Positions 21,180-33,693 of a stretch of DNA of 64,000 bases are shown piece after piece. The stretch is taken from NCBI RefSeq assembly GCF_003597395.2, contig NC_133769.1, forward strand, positions 174,755,019-174,819,018. The letters are read 5' to 3'. Origin of the DNA: Chelonoidis abingdonii. Lineage: Eukaryota > Chordata > Testudines > Testudinidae. The position numbers were made by a program, and so were the translations under genes. How positions within the stretch are numbered: position 1 is the first letter of the stretch; every line of letters begins with the position of its first letter. The notes below the pieces were generated by a model, which worked only from the letters and a program-made list of their open reading frames with translations, was not told where the DNA came from and made no database searches.

Positions 21180-21790
21180 AAAGTGACCCTGTTTCAGTCC
21201 TGTCCCTTCCCCTCCCTTGGCTTCTTGTCCCAGTGCCACTCTCCTTGTCTACCACATCCTAGCCTTCACTCCTCAGGTTTGCCTCCCAGTGTCCATACCT
21301 AGTCAGTCTAGTTTCCCCTTTCAGACTCACTGCCTGACACACAATATTTTCTCCCACCCCCCCCAATTCCCAGGCCTCCCCATCTCATTCCCAATCCCAT
21401 TCTCCATCCAGTCCCAATTGCCCTTCCTGGATCCTCATCCAATCTATCTCCCAGTCTCACTTCCCAGGCTCTTCCTCCAGTCTCAATCTCTCCACCCTTC
21501 CCAGCTGCCATGTCCCAGTCTCTTTGCCCAGCCAGTCCCAGTCTCCCTCACTGCCTCATCTGATCTCAGTGTTCCCTCCCCACATCCAACTAGCTCCAGT
21601 CACCCCATGTACCTCAGTGGCTCCCAATTCCAGACACTCTGCTTAATATGTCCCAGCCTGCCTCTCCCCCTGCTTCCCATTCTCCTTGCTCCAGTCTTCC
21701 CCATTCAATTCCCAGTCCTAGTTTACCCTCTTTCTTCTCCCTGGTCTGGCTTTTATCTCCTCTGCATTTGAATGCAGACAGCTTCCGCCT
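21180..21790 (+). repeat. Pyrimidine-rich degenerate minisatellite
   Basis: Imperfect units built on TCCCAGTCTC / TCCCAATCCCATTC / CTCCAGTC recur through the block with almost no purine-rich text. The 184-codon plus-strand frame at 21217-21771 is made only of Pro, Ser, Leu, Phe and similar, as expected from such a repeat. Confidence 0.75.
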
Positions 21791-22039
21791 CCCTGCTGCC
21801 TGGCTGCCAGCCTGGGGACCGTTGGAAAGCATGGTGGGGGGAGAGGTTCCCAGCTCTCAGTTCTGGTGCCTGGACCTAGCCCAGAATAGATGGGAGCTGC
21901 CATTAGAAGGAAAAATCCAGCTTTTTCCCTTGTAGTTCAGTGCTGGAGTTTACTCAGTGGCTGAAAGGGGATGATCCATGCACAGTTTGGTCAGCACTAG
22001 GCACTGTAAGGGATGGAGCACACTCAGTGGGACTGGACT

Positions 22040-22155
22040 AGTTGGATTTTAGCTGTTAACTTTAACAGGCTCTCTATCAAACACATGCAAACTGCTATTT
22101 TTAAAATTCTTATAACTGAGCCAAATCTGAGCAAGTTTTCACTGAGATTGCAAAA
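22040..22155 (+). repeat. Interspersed repeat, family C-like fragment
   Basis: AATTCTTATAACTGAGCCAAA and the surrounding text resemble family C (17455). Ends not fixed. Confidence 0.4.
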
Positions 22156-22164
22156 GGAACATCC

Positions 22165-22790
22165 CTGTGTCAAGGGATGTGCTGCTCCCTGCAGGTGGCA
22201 AATCCTCCTGGCTGTTCTGGGGATTAGCTCTCTTCCACATCTGAAATCTCCTTTTGTGGTCTCTCCACTTTTTTCCTTTCTCTCAGGCTGCAGCCCCATC
22301 TCACTCCAGGAGCTGAAGTGTCCTCTTAGTGACTCATGCTGTCCAGGCAATGCCATTCTGTCAGTGGATAGTAGGGGAGCCCAGGCCCACTCACTACTCT
22401 GGGTTCCAGCCCAAGGACCCTACAACATGCAACCAAAGTCTGCTCCGTGCTCAACCTTGCTGTTCTCTCCCCAGGTTCCTTCCTACTGTCCTCCCACAGA
22501 CTTCCTCACCCTTTTCTCTTTTGGGTACACTTTTCCTTGAGGCCTAGGCTCCTACTCGTTCCCCCCTCCCTCTCTAAAGCATGGAGAGTGGCTGAAGACT
22601 TCTTTGCAGTCACCATTTCTGTTGCCAGCTTCCTGGCTTTATACTGATCCAGCCCCCACTTGCTCAGGTAAGTTCCATCTTCCAATCCTGGGTTGTTTCT
22701 GTAGCCTAAACCCCTTATTTATGGCTTTTCTCAGTGATCTTTACTCGGTGGTTTTCCTTAACCCTTCTGGACTGGTGTGGGGAGGCCACC
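22165..22790 (-). mobile_element. Gypsy-like LTR block, antisense
   Basis: On the plus strand GGCCCACTCACTACTCTGGG and TTCCAGCCCAAGGACCCTAC are the reverse complement of the GTCCCTGGGCTGGAACCCAG signature shared by the LTRs at 6.3, 13.9 and 63.2 kb. Ends are uncertain. The 175- and 110-codon frames here are not genes. Confidence 0.6.
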
Positions 22791-22894
22791 CCTGCCAAGT
22801 TTCAAGTCCATGTTCCATGGCATCGAGGTACTAGAGCATTTCAAAGAGAAGGTCTCAAGAATTTAACATGAGTAAAAATGTATTTTTTCCAAGC

Positions 22895-22990
22895 CTTGTC
22901 CTCAGAAATGGCTGAACTGTTTGGGGTGAAATTTCTCAAAATTTGACAAAGTTTTAAGCAACTGAAAACTGAGTCGTCTAACAAGAAATA
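22895..22990 (-). repeat. Interspersed repeat, family C-like fragment, antisense
   Basis: AAGTTTTAAGCAACTGAAAAC at its end is the reverse complement of the GTTTTCAGTTGCTTATAACTT start of family C. Confidence 0.45.
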
Positions 22991-23540
22991 TTGGACAACT
23001 CTAAATAGGTAGTTTTATCAGCCCCTGCAATAACTATAATGTAGCAAATTTCATCCCATCAGATTCCAAATATTCTTATGAATTTAGAAAAGCTATAGAT
23101 AAGGAGCACTTTGTCAGATGCTGGAAGACACCCATCTTCTGAATGAAAAAACAGTTTAACAATGCACAGGTAGGATTATTGTCTGACATCAGTTCTTGGC
23201 TTCAAGGTTGAAAAAAAATGACCAAAAATTGGTCCTGTAATCCATCACATCCCCCAGGCCTTTGTAACTGCAAAGGCTAGTGGGTTTAAGTCAGGGGAAG
23301 AAACAGTGGGAGCTTTTGTGGTGTTATAGGGAACAAAGCTAAAAAGGGAGAGAAAAGTGATTATTGCCAATCTCAGACTGGAGAACATTGGGGGTCGATC
23401 CTGCTGATGCGGTGGCTGGAGCTCGTGGGAGGCTAGTGCTGTTGTGGCATGAGGGAAGCACCTTTGATCAGTTTCTCTGCTGGGAGCCAAAAATAAGGAG
23501 AACAGAAACACCAGCATAGTGAAGAAGGAAAGGAAGATAA

Positions 23541-23607
23541 CAGGCCAGATCCTCAGCTGATGATTTCAGTGAAGCTAGGCTGATTTACACTAGAGACAAT
23601 CTGGCCT
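23541..23607. mobile_element. Short palindromic MITE relic
   Basis: GGCCAGATCCTCAGCTGATG ... TTTACACTAGAGACAATCTGGCC shows inverted GGCCAGAT / ATCTGGCC ends in about 67 bp. Confidence 0.6.
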
Positions 23608-23609
23608 AC

Positions 23610-25525
23610 TAAAACCCCCAGCTGACCTGCTTGTCCTAACTTCCAGACAAGGGGGTTTGTATCCCAAGGTAAATAGATACTTTAGCAGAACATAGTTCAC
23701 TTGGGGCTGAATGGCTAACAGAGTCCTAGGCACTTTTCCATCCCTCATTTAGGAATCACACCCTATCTTCTTCCCATAATCCTTGGTTTCTTGTTCTATA
23801 GAGACAAGTTAACAATACAATATTACAGTTCCTAAGTGAGTGAAGTTACTTTCTCTATCCCAGTCCAGTCCATCTAATCCAGTCTTATTCATCTAGTCCA
23901 TCTAATCCATCATATTCCTCAAGTGCCTGTAACCTAGGCATCTAAAACAGTCAGACTTGTATTTTATTCCACCAGCACACACACCATCCCTCATTAGAGG
24001 TGTAGGCCAACTGACACAATTGATGTATATATGTACTTGAGATAGTACAAGTTAGAAACAAAGCCAAGGACTTGCTTCAAGGACAATCACTGAATTGTGG
24101 ATGTTTTGCTTTGTGAACATAGTGTAAACCCATGACAGGTATTTGAGACTAGCCCTCTCTGCCAGCACTACGGTTCTCCTGAGCTCCTGATGTTTATATT
24201 AAGTCAGAGCAGTTCTTGCTGAGCAGCTTTCTGGTCTTGCTTGAATGGCATTGAGCGGTAACATAAAAGAAAGACAAATGGCATCTATTAAACTGGTAAT
24301 AAACTGCTAGAGGTGTAATGGCACAGGTGCTGAAAAGTTCCTTCTCAAAAAATGTAAACTTGTGAGGCAATTACTCTTAAATGTATATCACTAAAAACAG
24401 CGGATGAGTTTACTTTGCTATAATATTTATGCCTTATTTCCAAAGCAGTAACAACTCTTCAGCTCTGTTAGAATTAATAGTATTTGAAGTTATTAATTCT
24501 ATGGGAAACCACCAAATATTAATGTAACCATAAAATCCTTTATTAAATCTAAAGACCAAATGGTACATGTACCATTGCTCTAAACATGCCTAAATAAGCA
24601 GTTGATTTGATCAAGATACTTAAACAGGCTAAACTCGAGGTGCTTAAACCCATATTGGTTGGCTCCAGCATGATCAGGCAACTATTAGCAATGAACCCTT
24701 TAAGAATTTACTTTTTATACCCTTTAACAAGTGATGTAATTGCCAATTACTGACTTTGGCTGAAAACAACTACTACTCTAATTGTCTGTCTGAATCTAGA
24801 TAAGATTTACAACTACCTTTCCTCTGCTTCTTCCTGTCCCCAGTTTCCCCATTGCACCTGGATTCACATAGGTGTGTGGGTTGGGGAAGGGCCATGTTGA
24901 CTCATTTTAAGATAGACTATCTGTGTTTGATTTAAAGCCACCTGCAGTCACCCCTAGCGGTCAGAGGCCTTCTTTTTAGAAACTTATCCTTATCTTATCA
25001 GTTATTCTTTGAGTCAGACATTCTCCCTACTTTATTCCTTCTAGACTTATCACATATTTTCAAAGCCTTCCTTCTACTTGCTTCCTTTACAAGACATATT
25101 TCCTTAATCAACTGTAAGCTAATGTTAATTCTTTAGTCTTACATTTATCTGACGCTCCCTAATAAAAGTAGAATACAATCTCAGATGGACTTTACTGTAC
25201 TGTGTCAACACATAGCATTTGAAAAAAAAAATCTCCTGGTTCATTTTCAGTGGTAAAAGTGAAGATGCCCTTTGGTGCTGATGAAACATTTTATCCTACT
25301 TGACTAAGCTGGCAGGAAATTCCATTTCTTGCTCAACTAGGTCTTTAATTATTGGAGAAAAACCTGAGAACTTTTTCCCGTAGATCTAATATTATTTAAA
25401 CAGATATAAAAGGAGTTAGTATTATGAGAGAGGGTGAACAATAATATCTAAACATATGCAAATACTCAATAAAATTAAATAAAGCCAGCAAAATTTAAAA
25501 CTAAAGAAAATGCTTTTTCCCACCA
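23610..25525. other. No gene seen
   Basis: Nearly 2 kb of A+T-rich sequence without usable frames. An internal GTCCATCTAATCCAGTC / CTAGTCCATCTAATCC echo at 23865-23910 is a short degenerate tandem. Confidence 0.4.
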
Positions 25526-25529
25526 AAAC

Positions 25530-25650
25530 AATCAGCCTGGGGAACTCATTGCCAGAGGATATCACTTGAGGCTAAAAGCTTAGCAGGATTAAAAAAAAAG
25601 CGGGGGGGGGGGAATCAGACATTTATATTTCCACTTAAAATAAGGATTTT
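25530..25650 (+). mobile_element. CR1 LINE 3'-UTR fragment
   Basis: AATCAGCCTGGGGAACTCATT, GCCAGAGGATATCACTTGAG and GCTAAAAGCTTAGCAGGATT are CR1 3'-UTR text. An A-run and a G-run (25590-25612) follow. Confidence 0.7.
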
Positions 25651-25654
25651 TAAA

Positions 25655-26040
25655 AAAACTCTTAGAGAACACTGAGGACATTTTTGGCCCCAAAATTTAG
25701 GTTTTCATAACATTTTAAGTAATAGCCAAGACCAATTCTGATTTATTATTGAAAAAGTTTTGTAGAACAAAGAAGCAAAGCAGTCCCTCGACCAATTGCA
25801 ATGCAATCTTTGTAGCGTTTGTTCAGTACCTGGAACCCTCAGAGTGATTGACTAAAACCTGACATGAAACCAGTGAAAAATAAGTTACATTTTAAAACCT
25901 CATAGTTTTAATAACTTGAGGATTATATCTCTCAAGCCCAGCAGGTAAATTTTTTAAAAAAGAAGATTAATGTGTGTACAGAAGTTTGTACAGGTTTGCT
26001 CAGGTGTTCTCTATAGAATTGAGGAATACAGGGATCTCTT
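25655..26040. other. No gene seen
   Basis: A+T-rich spacer with no coding signal. Confidence 0.4.
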
Positions 26041-26044
26041 ACTT

Positions 26045-26460
26045 ACAGCCAACAAGGTGGTCAGAAAACAAGGCAAGGACAGTTAGGCCTCAAGGTAGAA
26101 GCAATGGCATTTGGGCCTAGTGGTCAGAACTGGAATCAGAAACCAAGAGCAGGGATGGAAAACAGCAAAAGTAGTGCTAGGGGGAAGCTAGAGCTAGGAG
26201 GTTAGAGCTGGAACCAGAGCAGGCCTAGAGCAGAACTAGGAAAAGACTGGAGCAAGAGCAGAACTGAAGTAGCCTAAAGCCTATCAAGCACAGAGAAATT
26301 GCAAATTATGGAATGACACTCAACTGCTTTTTTCTTTTATCCTCTGAGAGTCACCAGACCAGCTCCTGGCTTGTGGCTTGGCTGGAGCCTAAAACAGGAA
26401 GGCCTTGTCCCCGCATGCAGCTTAATTAGGCTCTAGTTCAAGGATGACTCATCACTTCAC
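26045..26460 (+). repeat. Degenerate purine-rich tandem, possibly LTR-derived
   Basis: Words of the type GTCAGAACTGGAATCAGAA, GTTAGAGCTGGAACCAGAG and CTAGAGCAGAACTAGGAAA recur from 26060 to 26270. CTGGCTTGTGGCTTGGCTGG and CTTAATTAGGCTCTAGTTC follow, as in turtle LTRs I recall. Ends not fixed. Confidence 0.45.
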
Positions 26461-26484
26461 AAAGGCAAAAGAAAGCTTTTTAAC

Positions 26485-26498
26485 TGTGTGTGTGTGTA
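26485..26498. repeat. (TG)n microsatellite
   Basis: Seven TG units. Confidence 0.8.
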
Positions 26499-26633
26499 CA
26501 CATAGAGTGGGCATGGTTAGAATGTTTTCTTTTGATTTTTTACCAGTAGTGAAAATATAATTGGTTCTAATGGATTTCCTCATTATAAGTATAGAAAACA
26601 ACTGCTCAAACCAATCACATCGTACTTATTGGT

Positions 26634-26649
26634 AAAAAAAAAAAAAAAA
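26634..26649. repeat. Poly(A) run of 16
   Basis: Uninterrupted A16 after GGT. Confidence 0.9.
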
Positions 26650-26689
26650 GGTGTAAGAAGACTGCAATAAGGTATTCACCTCATACCAG

Positions 26690-27246
26690 TGCTGAAAGGG
26701 TTAAAGTGGCCCAGAAGGGGCCAATTAACCTTCACAGTTGCACCTGGGAAGAGGCCCAGCAATTTATGGATGCTAATTGCTAATAAAGCCCAACTGGGAG
26801 AGATGCTGGGTAAGGGATACCAACCTAGGGAGTTTGAGGCTACAGAGTGTGAGAGTGAGAGAAAGAGAGAGTTAGTTTGTCTGTCTGTCATCATTTTCTG
26901 GAAGTAGAGGGGTGGGAGAGGAGCATAAGTCTTAGGTTTCTAGTTCTGGAAAAGGGATCAACACTAGAGACATTGCAGGGACAGAAAGCCTGAGAAGTCA
27001 AGGTAGGAAGAAGCCTAGGGAAACAGCAGTGAGGAAGGGGATAGGATCCCTGGAGTGGAAACCAGTGTAAGAGGTGGGCCTGGGTTGTGCTACCAGCTAC
27101 TGGGAAGAGGTGCAGGATGTGCCATTCTAACAGCTGGTCTGGTGAGACTTTGATACCCCCAGGAAGTGACCATATAGTGACCCAGACAGAGGGCTGAGTC
27201 ACGAAGAGGGAGCACTGAATTATGGGGAGAGAGATTTCCACCATGA
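26690..27246 (+). mobile_element. Gypsy-like LTR block
   Basis: GGATCCCTGGAGTGGAAACC, GTGGGCCTGGGTTG, ACCAGCTACTGGGAAGAGG and AGTGACCCAGACAGAGGGC follow the order of the other Gypsy-like LTRs in the window. The 127-codon minus-strand frame is not a gene. Ends are approximate. Confidence 0.55.
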
Positions 27247-27729
27247 CAAAGTCACTGTGGATAGGGGTTGCCATATCGGAGGAAAAATGCTCTGCTGTAC
27301 CTGGGCAGGAGAAAAGGCTCCTATGATGTATACTATGTATTCCTTTACAAAGACTTTCTCACTGTACCCACTTACACAAGCAATATCATTCCACTGCTGC
27401 GTGGTCTGGAAGGAATAGAAATCCCACAAGCCTAAGATCTGTCAAAAGAAGGGAAAGTCAGCCAGTTCTAAGTAATTCAGCCCACTCTGAAGGAGTGGTA
27501 GGAAGCTGTTGTGTCCTGAACAGTGGAGGGAGCCCTATTACCAAGAACAGAGGAGTTGGCAGAAGCAGGATACCCCCGATCAGTTGTATTTTCCCACATA
27601 TCTCAAGCAGTTTGCACAATGGAGGGCCAGGTTCCTGTGACTTTACCGACAGTGACTCAGGAGTGTGAGTACCAGCCTCAGGGCAGACTATTATGGAGCA
27701 GGGCACAGACCTCCAATTGGTTGTGAGTT

Positions 27730-28790
27730 TTGTACTTAGATTTCAACAACCAATTATCTAGTGTAAACTCCTCAGGCACTACAGCAACCTAACCATGGAG
27801 TCTCAGACAGTCCCCTGGGGTACTCTGATCTATCTTGCCACCCAGTTGAGTGTATTTTTGTGATAGGTGGTCCATTACACCAAGAATCAGAGCAATATTC
27901 AGATTATTCCCAGTACCAAAGGACCTGTCATTAACCCCAGGTCAATCGCACCTTAGAACTCACACCAAAGACAATGTTTTAGCCAGTCCAATAATAAACT
28001 ATCAAAAGATTTATTTAAGAGGAAAAGGAAATGAGTTATTGACACTGTTAAAGCAGGTAAACATATAAAAAAATGAGTTACAATCTTAAATTTCAAAAGG
28101 TAACAGAAGCTTCTCTTTCATCAGGCACAGTGAAACGTTTGCTCTATTTGTCTTTTCGGGCTAAACCAGGATAAGCAGTTGACGAATCTCTTGCTTATGC
28201 CTAGAAACACTTTGCCCCGCAGAGCCCAAGCAGCATAGAGATAATCAGTTCCTTCATGTTAGGGGTTTTATTCTCTTCTTCCCACATGCTTTTAGCTATA
28301 AAAGTCAGCTGATTGGAGGAATCCCTTGCATGACTCCTCTTCACAGGGTGGAGGCAGAACAACTCTTTTGTCCTCTTGGTGGTGGTACAAAGGGAAATGC
28401 CTGTTACAACATCCCACAATAGTTCATCTGGTATCAATGGACTTTTCCTTTTGGGAAGGCCATAATACCTTCTGTTGAAGATCAGCCCTTTATGCTAATG
28501 TCCCTCCTGTCTGGTGATTTACACAGTAAAAGAGGCTCACAATACAACTGCTCAAATTTTACCTTACAGTATGGGATACAGATGTTATCACTGAGATCAA
28601 TACATGCAGTCTCTTACAAACATTCCATAAAGTCTAAACACCAAGTGCATTCTCATAACTCTAATATCTAGTTTAACAATACTAACACACAGGTGAGCCA
28701 ATCTGAGTCCAGCTATGTATTTATCACTTTTCAATTGAGACATGGGGACCTGGGCATAGGCCGGCACCTAATCTACCAGCATCACACCCC
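27730..28790 (-). mobile_element. Probable ERV-type LTR, antisense
   Basis: Landmarks AATAAACTATCAAAAGATTT, GGTAACAGAAGCTTCTC, AGCAGTTGACGAATCTC, ACACTTTGCCCCGCAGAG and GTCAGCTGATTGGAGGAATC match a dispersed antisense LTR that I recall from turtle assemblies. On the minus strand a TATA-like TATAGCTAAAAGC lies near 28300. No internal coding part seen. Ends approximate. Confidence 0.5.
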
Positions 28791-28884
28791 GCATTCCACC
28801 TGGATACTGATACATGGTGTTCTCCCACCCTGCCCTTGATTAGATTATTATTTGGGAACAATAAGAGAGTCTGGAGAAGAGCAG

Positions 28885-29238
28885 ATTGAGTGGGTCCATG
28901 ACAACAGTTTTCAAGTACATAAAAAGGTTTTTACAAGGAGGAAGGTAAAGAATTGTTCCTCTTAGCCTCTGAGGATAGGACAAGAAGCGATGGGCTTAAA
29001 TTGCAGCAAGAGAGGTTTAGGTTGGACATTAGAAAAAAACCTTCCTAACAGTCAGGTTAGTTAAGTACTGGAACAAATTACCTAGGGGGGTTGTGGAATC
29101 TCCATCATTGGAGGTTTTAAAGAATAGGTTAGACAAACACCTGTAGGGATGGTTTAGGTTAGTCCTGCCTTAAGTGCAGGGGACTGGACTGGATGACCTG
29201 TTGAGGTCTCTTCCAATCCTACACTTCTATGATTCTAT
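28885..29238 (+). mobile_element. CR1 LINE 3' region
   Basis: CR1 text in order: GACAACAGTTTTCAAGTACAT, GGTTTAGGTTGGACATTAG, AAACCTTCCTAACAGTCAGG, CTCCATCATTGGAGGTTTT, GACTGGACTGGATGACCTG, TTCCAATCCTACACTTC and the terminal TATGATTCTATAA. Confidence 0.95.
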
Positions 29239-29239
29239 A

Positions 29240-30855
29240 AATTTCAACTTGCCAAGCTTCTTGCATCATTTTCACCCTTCTTCTAGCTTGTCCATGTTCA
29301 GGCACATGACTCTTAACCTGACAGTGACTCTTTGAATGACTTTGCAAGCGTGTCACATTTTGAGGAAGAGCAAAGAACAGGCTTGGTCTTGGAAACAAAA
29401 ATAATTGTGTGTGTGTGTGGTGTTTTGACAGAACCATTATATCCGAGCCCGTGGGGACATTGTCCAATGTCAGTGTTTCAAGTTTAACTTAAAGGCTGAA
29501 GTGAAGGCGAGTCAATAAAAGCTGCCCATCCAGACTACTCTCAAATCACCCTCTTCCAAATTGTTAAACTCATGCTTGCTTTGCCTGCCAGCTGAATGCT
29601 TTCCATCACTCTCTTTACAGTATCACACTCAGTGTCTGCTAGGATATCCCAGTGGAAATCCAAAGTCTCATTCCCTATCCAAAGTGAAATCATATAGCAA
29701 ATTATTTCCCTACTTCTGCACATTTGAAGACTGTCATTCTGAAGAATTAGAAGGGGCTAAAGATACTAACTCAGAGAAGTTGGAACAGACATCTTGCCTG
29801 CCAAGCAGTTGTGCAACTAACTACCGAACTTTTCAGACAGAAGGAGAGGGAGAGGAAGCAAAGCTGGTACAGTGCACAGTGAAATATTTGGAAAAATACA
29901 CATGAAAATGCTGCATGAAGCCCTTTCAAATGACAAAGAATGTGCAATGAGCTTGTGTGGTATTGCATTAGTTATCAAACAGAAAGTAGGATTGCCCAGT
30001 GCCATGCCAGATTGAATTTGAAGTAAAGAGCCAACAGGTAAATTAGGAAGAAGTGTTAGAAATTAATTTGGTGGAATGATCATATAAATCCTTTCCTGGG
30101 TGATAATGTACCCAGAACATTAATACACAATGATAGTGGACACATACTACAGTGATAATGGAATTAAATGTTTAGAGTGAAAGTTTTTGGGGACAACATT
30201 TGTTTTTTAATTGTAGGTGTATAGGATGTCTAGTATAACAGAGCCCTGAACACTGATTGGCCTCTCTAGGTTCCACCACAATGTTGATGAGATGATAGTG
30301 TATTGTAATACATACAGAAAAAGGAGGCAGGCTAGAGGTGCAATGGCAACCCTAACACTGGATGTCCTGGCCTTCGCATAGTTTAGCCTTTCGACAACAG
30401 TTCTGTGTTGCACTTTGACCTTGTTGACACAGAAAAGTTGCATTGGTTTAAAATTGGGTTTGAGCTTGTTTTATGGGCTTTAGTTAAACTGATGCAATCT
30501 GCAGTTGTAGGCCTAGGTTTAGTCACTGTAGAGGCATGTTGTTTCTTCAGACCCTGAAGAAATCAAAATAAAAAAAAAAGAAAGAAAAAAATTGCAAAGC
30601 CACGAAGTTGAGCCTGTGAATTCATTTCTGTGCTAAACTTCTTGCTAAACAAGAAGCAGTCAAGCCAGGCCAGATTTTGTGTTTCTTTGTATTTATATTT
30701 ATATTTTCATGTCTGTATGAAAATAACCTGCTGCATGTTTAAAGAATGATTTCCTTTCTGGTTAAGAAAGATAGTCCCCATGTTTCCACCCAGAGGCAAT
30801 TTTTATTCAAAGGACTAATGTATAGCTGGGATTTTGTTTTACAATGTGTATTACT
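29240..30855. other. No gene seen
   Basis: Contains a (TG)n run at 29406-29420. The 114-codon frame at 29561-29905 (+) has no motif and no splice context. Overlapping frames on the other strand are equally plain. Confidence 0.4.
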
Positions 30856-30859
30856 TTGT

Positions 30860-31175
30860 ATTTATCCAGAGTGAATCACACTTGCCATTTTGGAACCCAC
30901 TCACCCAGTTTTGTGCTATCCCTTTGAAACTCTTTGCATACTGCTTTGGACTTAACTATCTTGAGTAATTTTGTATTGGCTACAAACTTTGCCACCTCAC
31001 TGTTTACCCCTTTTTTCAGATCATTTATGAATATGTTGAACATCACTGGTACCAGCACAAATTCTTGGGGGACCCTGCTATTTACCTCTCTCTATTGTGA
31101 AAATAGATTATTTATCCTCCCCTTTATTTCCTGTCTTTTAACCAGTTACTGATCCATGAAAAGATCTTCCCTCTT
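30860..31175 (-). pseudogene. CR1 LINE reverse transcriptase fragment, antisense, inactivated
   Basis: The minus-strand frame reads GPVLFNIF-like text (here VPVMFNIFINDL), then KKGVNSEVAKF. The catalytic F-A-D-D motif is changed to F-V-A-N. TKL and then DSTKLGEWVPKWQV follow. Further upstream GVPQ-like text (CCCCCAAGAATTTG on plus) is degenerate. Five-prime and three-prime parts are missing. Confidence 0.9.
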
Positions 31176-33000
31176 ATCTCATGACTGCTGGTGTCTGGAC
31201 TCAATGAGTGGGGCGGCATAAGCCTCTTTGGGCAGGATGGGCAGGGAGCTGACAGGTGACTGGGGAGTTGGAGGGAGGGGAGCTGGGGGGGGGGCAATTG
31301 GGTGGTTAGGGGAGGGGAGCTGGATGAGGAGTGACTGGGGCCTTCTTGACTTGACTGAACTCACTCCAAACTTCAAGGCCCTTGTCCAGTGGAGGATCTG
31401 TTACTCTTCCCACTGATGATAAGAATTATAATTACACCTTAGTCATGCATGTTTTATTTTAAATTGCTGTATAAAACTATATTTTCAGTAGTGATACTAC
31501 AGCTTTAACAGGTATTTCACAGCAATTATTCATGATTCTTTTGCTTAATCCATGTGTATGTGAGTGTGTTATTGGAAAGACTTGAATCATAAAGCTAAGA
31601 TAGAGAATTCATGTATATAAGTGTTTGTTATTTCTTTTAAACTCTGATATTAATACTAAATAAGTCACAAAAGGCTTGAAAGTTTCATATATAGCTATCT
31701 ATCTATCGACATGAATTTTATTTGACAAAACCAAAGTTAATGCTCTTTATAAACTCAAAACAAATTCAAAAGTTAAAACAGTTGTCTGAAAGTGTTTCAA
31801 TGCTAATATTTGTATCTATTTGACATTTGATCTATGTACTTTCTCAAAGTCTCAGCTATAAATTATTACATCTTCAACCTCATTTTTAGGTTATACAGTG
31901 GTTTGATTTTATTTTTCATTTAATTAAAAATATAATCAATAGGCCCCAACATTGTATGTGTTTGTTGGGGCACTTGCAGTGTGAAAAATGTTTCTTTGTA
32001 ATCTGGACCTTGACTATATCTTGACCAAGAAATCTGGACCTTGACAAAAAAATAACTGACTACCATTGGTCCCCCCCGCCTCCTTCTCCTTTGTTTTTGC
32101 TTAGATGCTTCAAGTTTGATAATTATGTATAACTAACTTGATTGGGAGAGGGTACTTTTAATGAACTACAGATATATTTTATTCTTTTTTAGTATTACAT
32201 TGCTATTACAATCAACATCTAGAAAGAAAATACACAATTTAAAATCAACAGTCACCATTCTTAACTTCTGCCCAACTTTTCTTAAACTTGCCCTATTATC
32301 CTAAACTATTCCAGCAGATACGGTCTGTGTTGTCACACCCTGACCTGAGACCTCTGCACAACCAAGAGTTGAGGATTGTTGTGAGTTTTAAGATGCCTTA
32401 AACATTTGTTATTTTCTCTTTAAGTTTTCTAGGGGAAAATCTACATAAAGAATTGATAGAATAGTATGTTATATGCTGAACCATAAACTGTATTATGTAA
32501 ACAGGTGTTTACACGTTTTAAAAAGTGTGTCATGTAAATATTTATGAACTTTAAATACTCAGGTTGTTAACATGCTAGGCTGCAAGAGTTCCAACACTTG
32601 TAATAATTTAATTCATAATTAAAACTAGTACAATAGCTATTTTTACATATCTCATTTCTCGTATTTTGAAAGGGTAAGTTTATGTGAATATGTATTATTT
32701 CAGCTCCATTGCATAACAATGTTGCTATGGTTAAAGGCTCTGTAATAGTTCTATTTTATATATCACAGCCATTAGGATCTTACATTTGAGGAATAGATAT
32801 TTGCTCTGGGCTGCATTTTTGGATTAAAGAATCTTAGCCTAAATATTTTTGGTACAGTTTCTCAACAAAAAATGTCCCCAAAAAACCAAAACCAGAAAAA
32901 GGGCTTTATTTGTTTTTAGAGTTTTGTAGATGCAAAAAGAAAAGATAAATGGATTAATTTATCTCTTTTTATTTTAAAAGCAGGTTTGTTTTTTAAAAGA
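31175..33000. other. No gene seen
   Basis: G-rich block at 31220-31330 (GGGAGCTGGGGGGGGGGC and alike), then a long A+T-rich stretch. A (CTAT)n run lies at 31695-31708. The 15-mer AATCTGGACCTTGAC is repeated at 32000 and 32031. Confidence 0.4.
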
Positions 33001-33002
33001 TA

Positions 33003-33165
33003 CAGAGCCCAATTCTCATTTACACTGAGTCCTTTTTACACAACTCAGTCAGCATAAAGGGATCTTGACTTGGGAGTAAATGATGTTTATGCCAAGGTAA
33101 GGGCCTACTTTACACAATCAGCGCAGTGTAAAAGGACCCTAAATATAAGTGAGACTCAGTCCCTA
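33003..33165. mobile_element. Imperfect palindromic MITE relic
   Basis: CCCAATTCTCATTTACACTG on the left is partly inverted in GTGTAAAAGGACCC and ATAAGTGAGACTC on the right. The TTTACAC / GTGTAAA core recurs around a TTTTTACAC repeat. Confidence 0.45.
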
Positions 33166-33169
33166 AATG

Positions 33170-33690
33170 TTTTCTTGTCATTTGACCATTATGTAGGCTG
33201 GTACATAGGAGTAATTACTTTTTAAAACAGTATCTAAGTATCAAGTTTTGCCCTTCGATGCTCCTCACTTTGAGTTACATAGGTGCAACACGAGTACATC
33301 CATGGTCAGACTTTGACCCTTAATAATAGATCTTTACACACCTAGAGTTATTTGCCAGATCCTGTCCCTTTAGATAGAAGATATGAATTGATTAGCAGTG
33401 CCTCAGGAACTTGAGTGACTGTTGGTCTGCGTAGTATGGGCACCAGATCATTGGTAGCTCTCAGAATCGAGAAGGTCTCACTTGTGGAACTCATTCCCTG
33501 ATCTCCACCTGAGTCCCCCATTGGCTGTCCCCAGGAATTAGTACAACACCTTTCTATTTGGATCAGCTCATCGCTGAATGTCTTTTTCAATAACTCTTTG
33601 TTTGTTTTTTTACTTTTTTAAAAATCAGAGTGGCTATTACCTGGCCCAGTTTGTGCCATTTTATTAGTTCATAGTTTAATGACAGATGTT
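33170..33690. other. No gene seen
   Basis: A minus-strand 80-codon frame at 33348-33590 has no motif. Confidence 0.4.
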
Positions 33691-33693
33691 ATA

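Noticed and set aside
21217..21771. 184-codon plus-strand frame rich in Pro, Ser and Leu
   Set aside because: Produced by a pyrimidine-rich minisatellite; no splice sites or family match.
22013..22540. 175-codon plus-strand frame
   Set aside because: Overlaps an antisense Gypsy-like LTR and a repeat fragment.
32195..32235. Possible final ADH exon after CTTTTTTAG
   Set aside because: Good acceptor and phase, but Ser-Ile-Thr-Leu is followed by no stop or Phe at the expected place.
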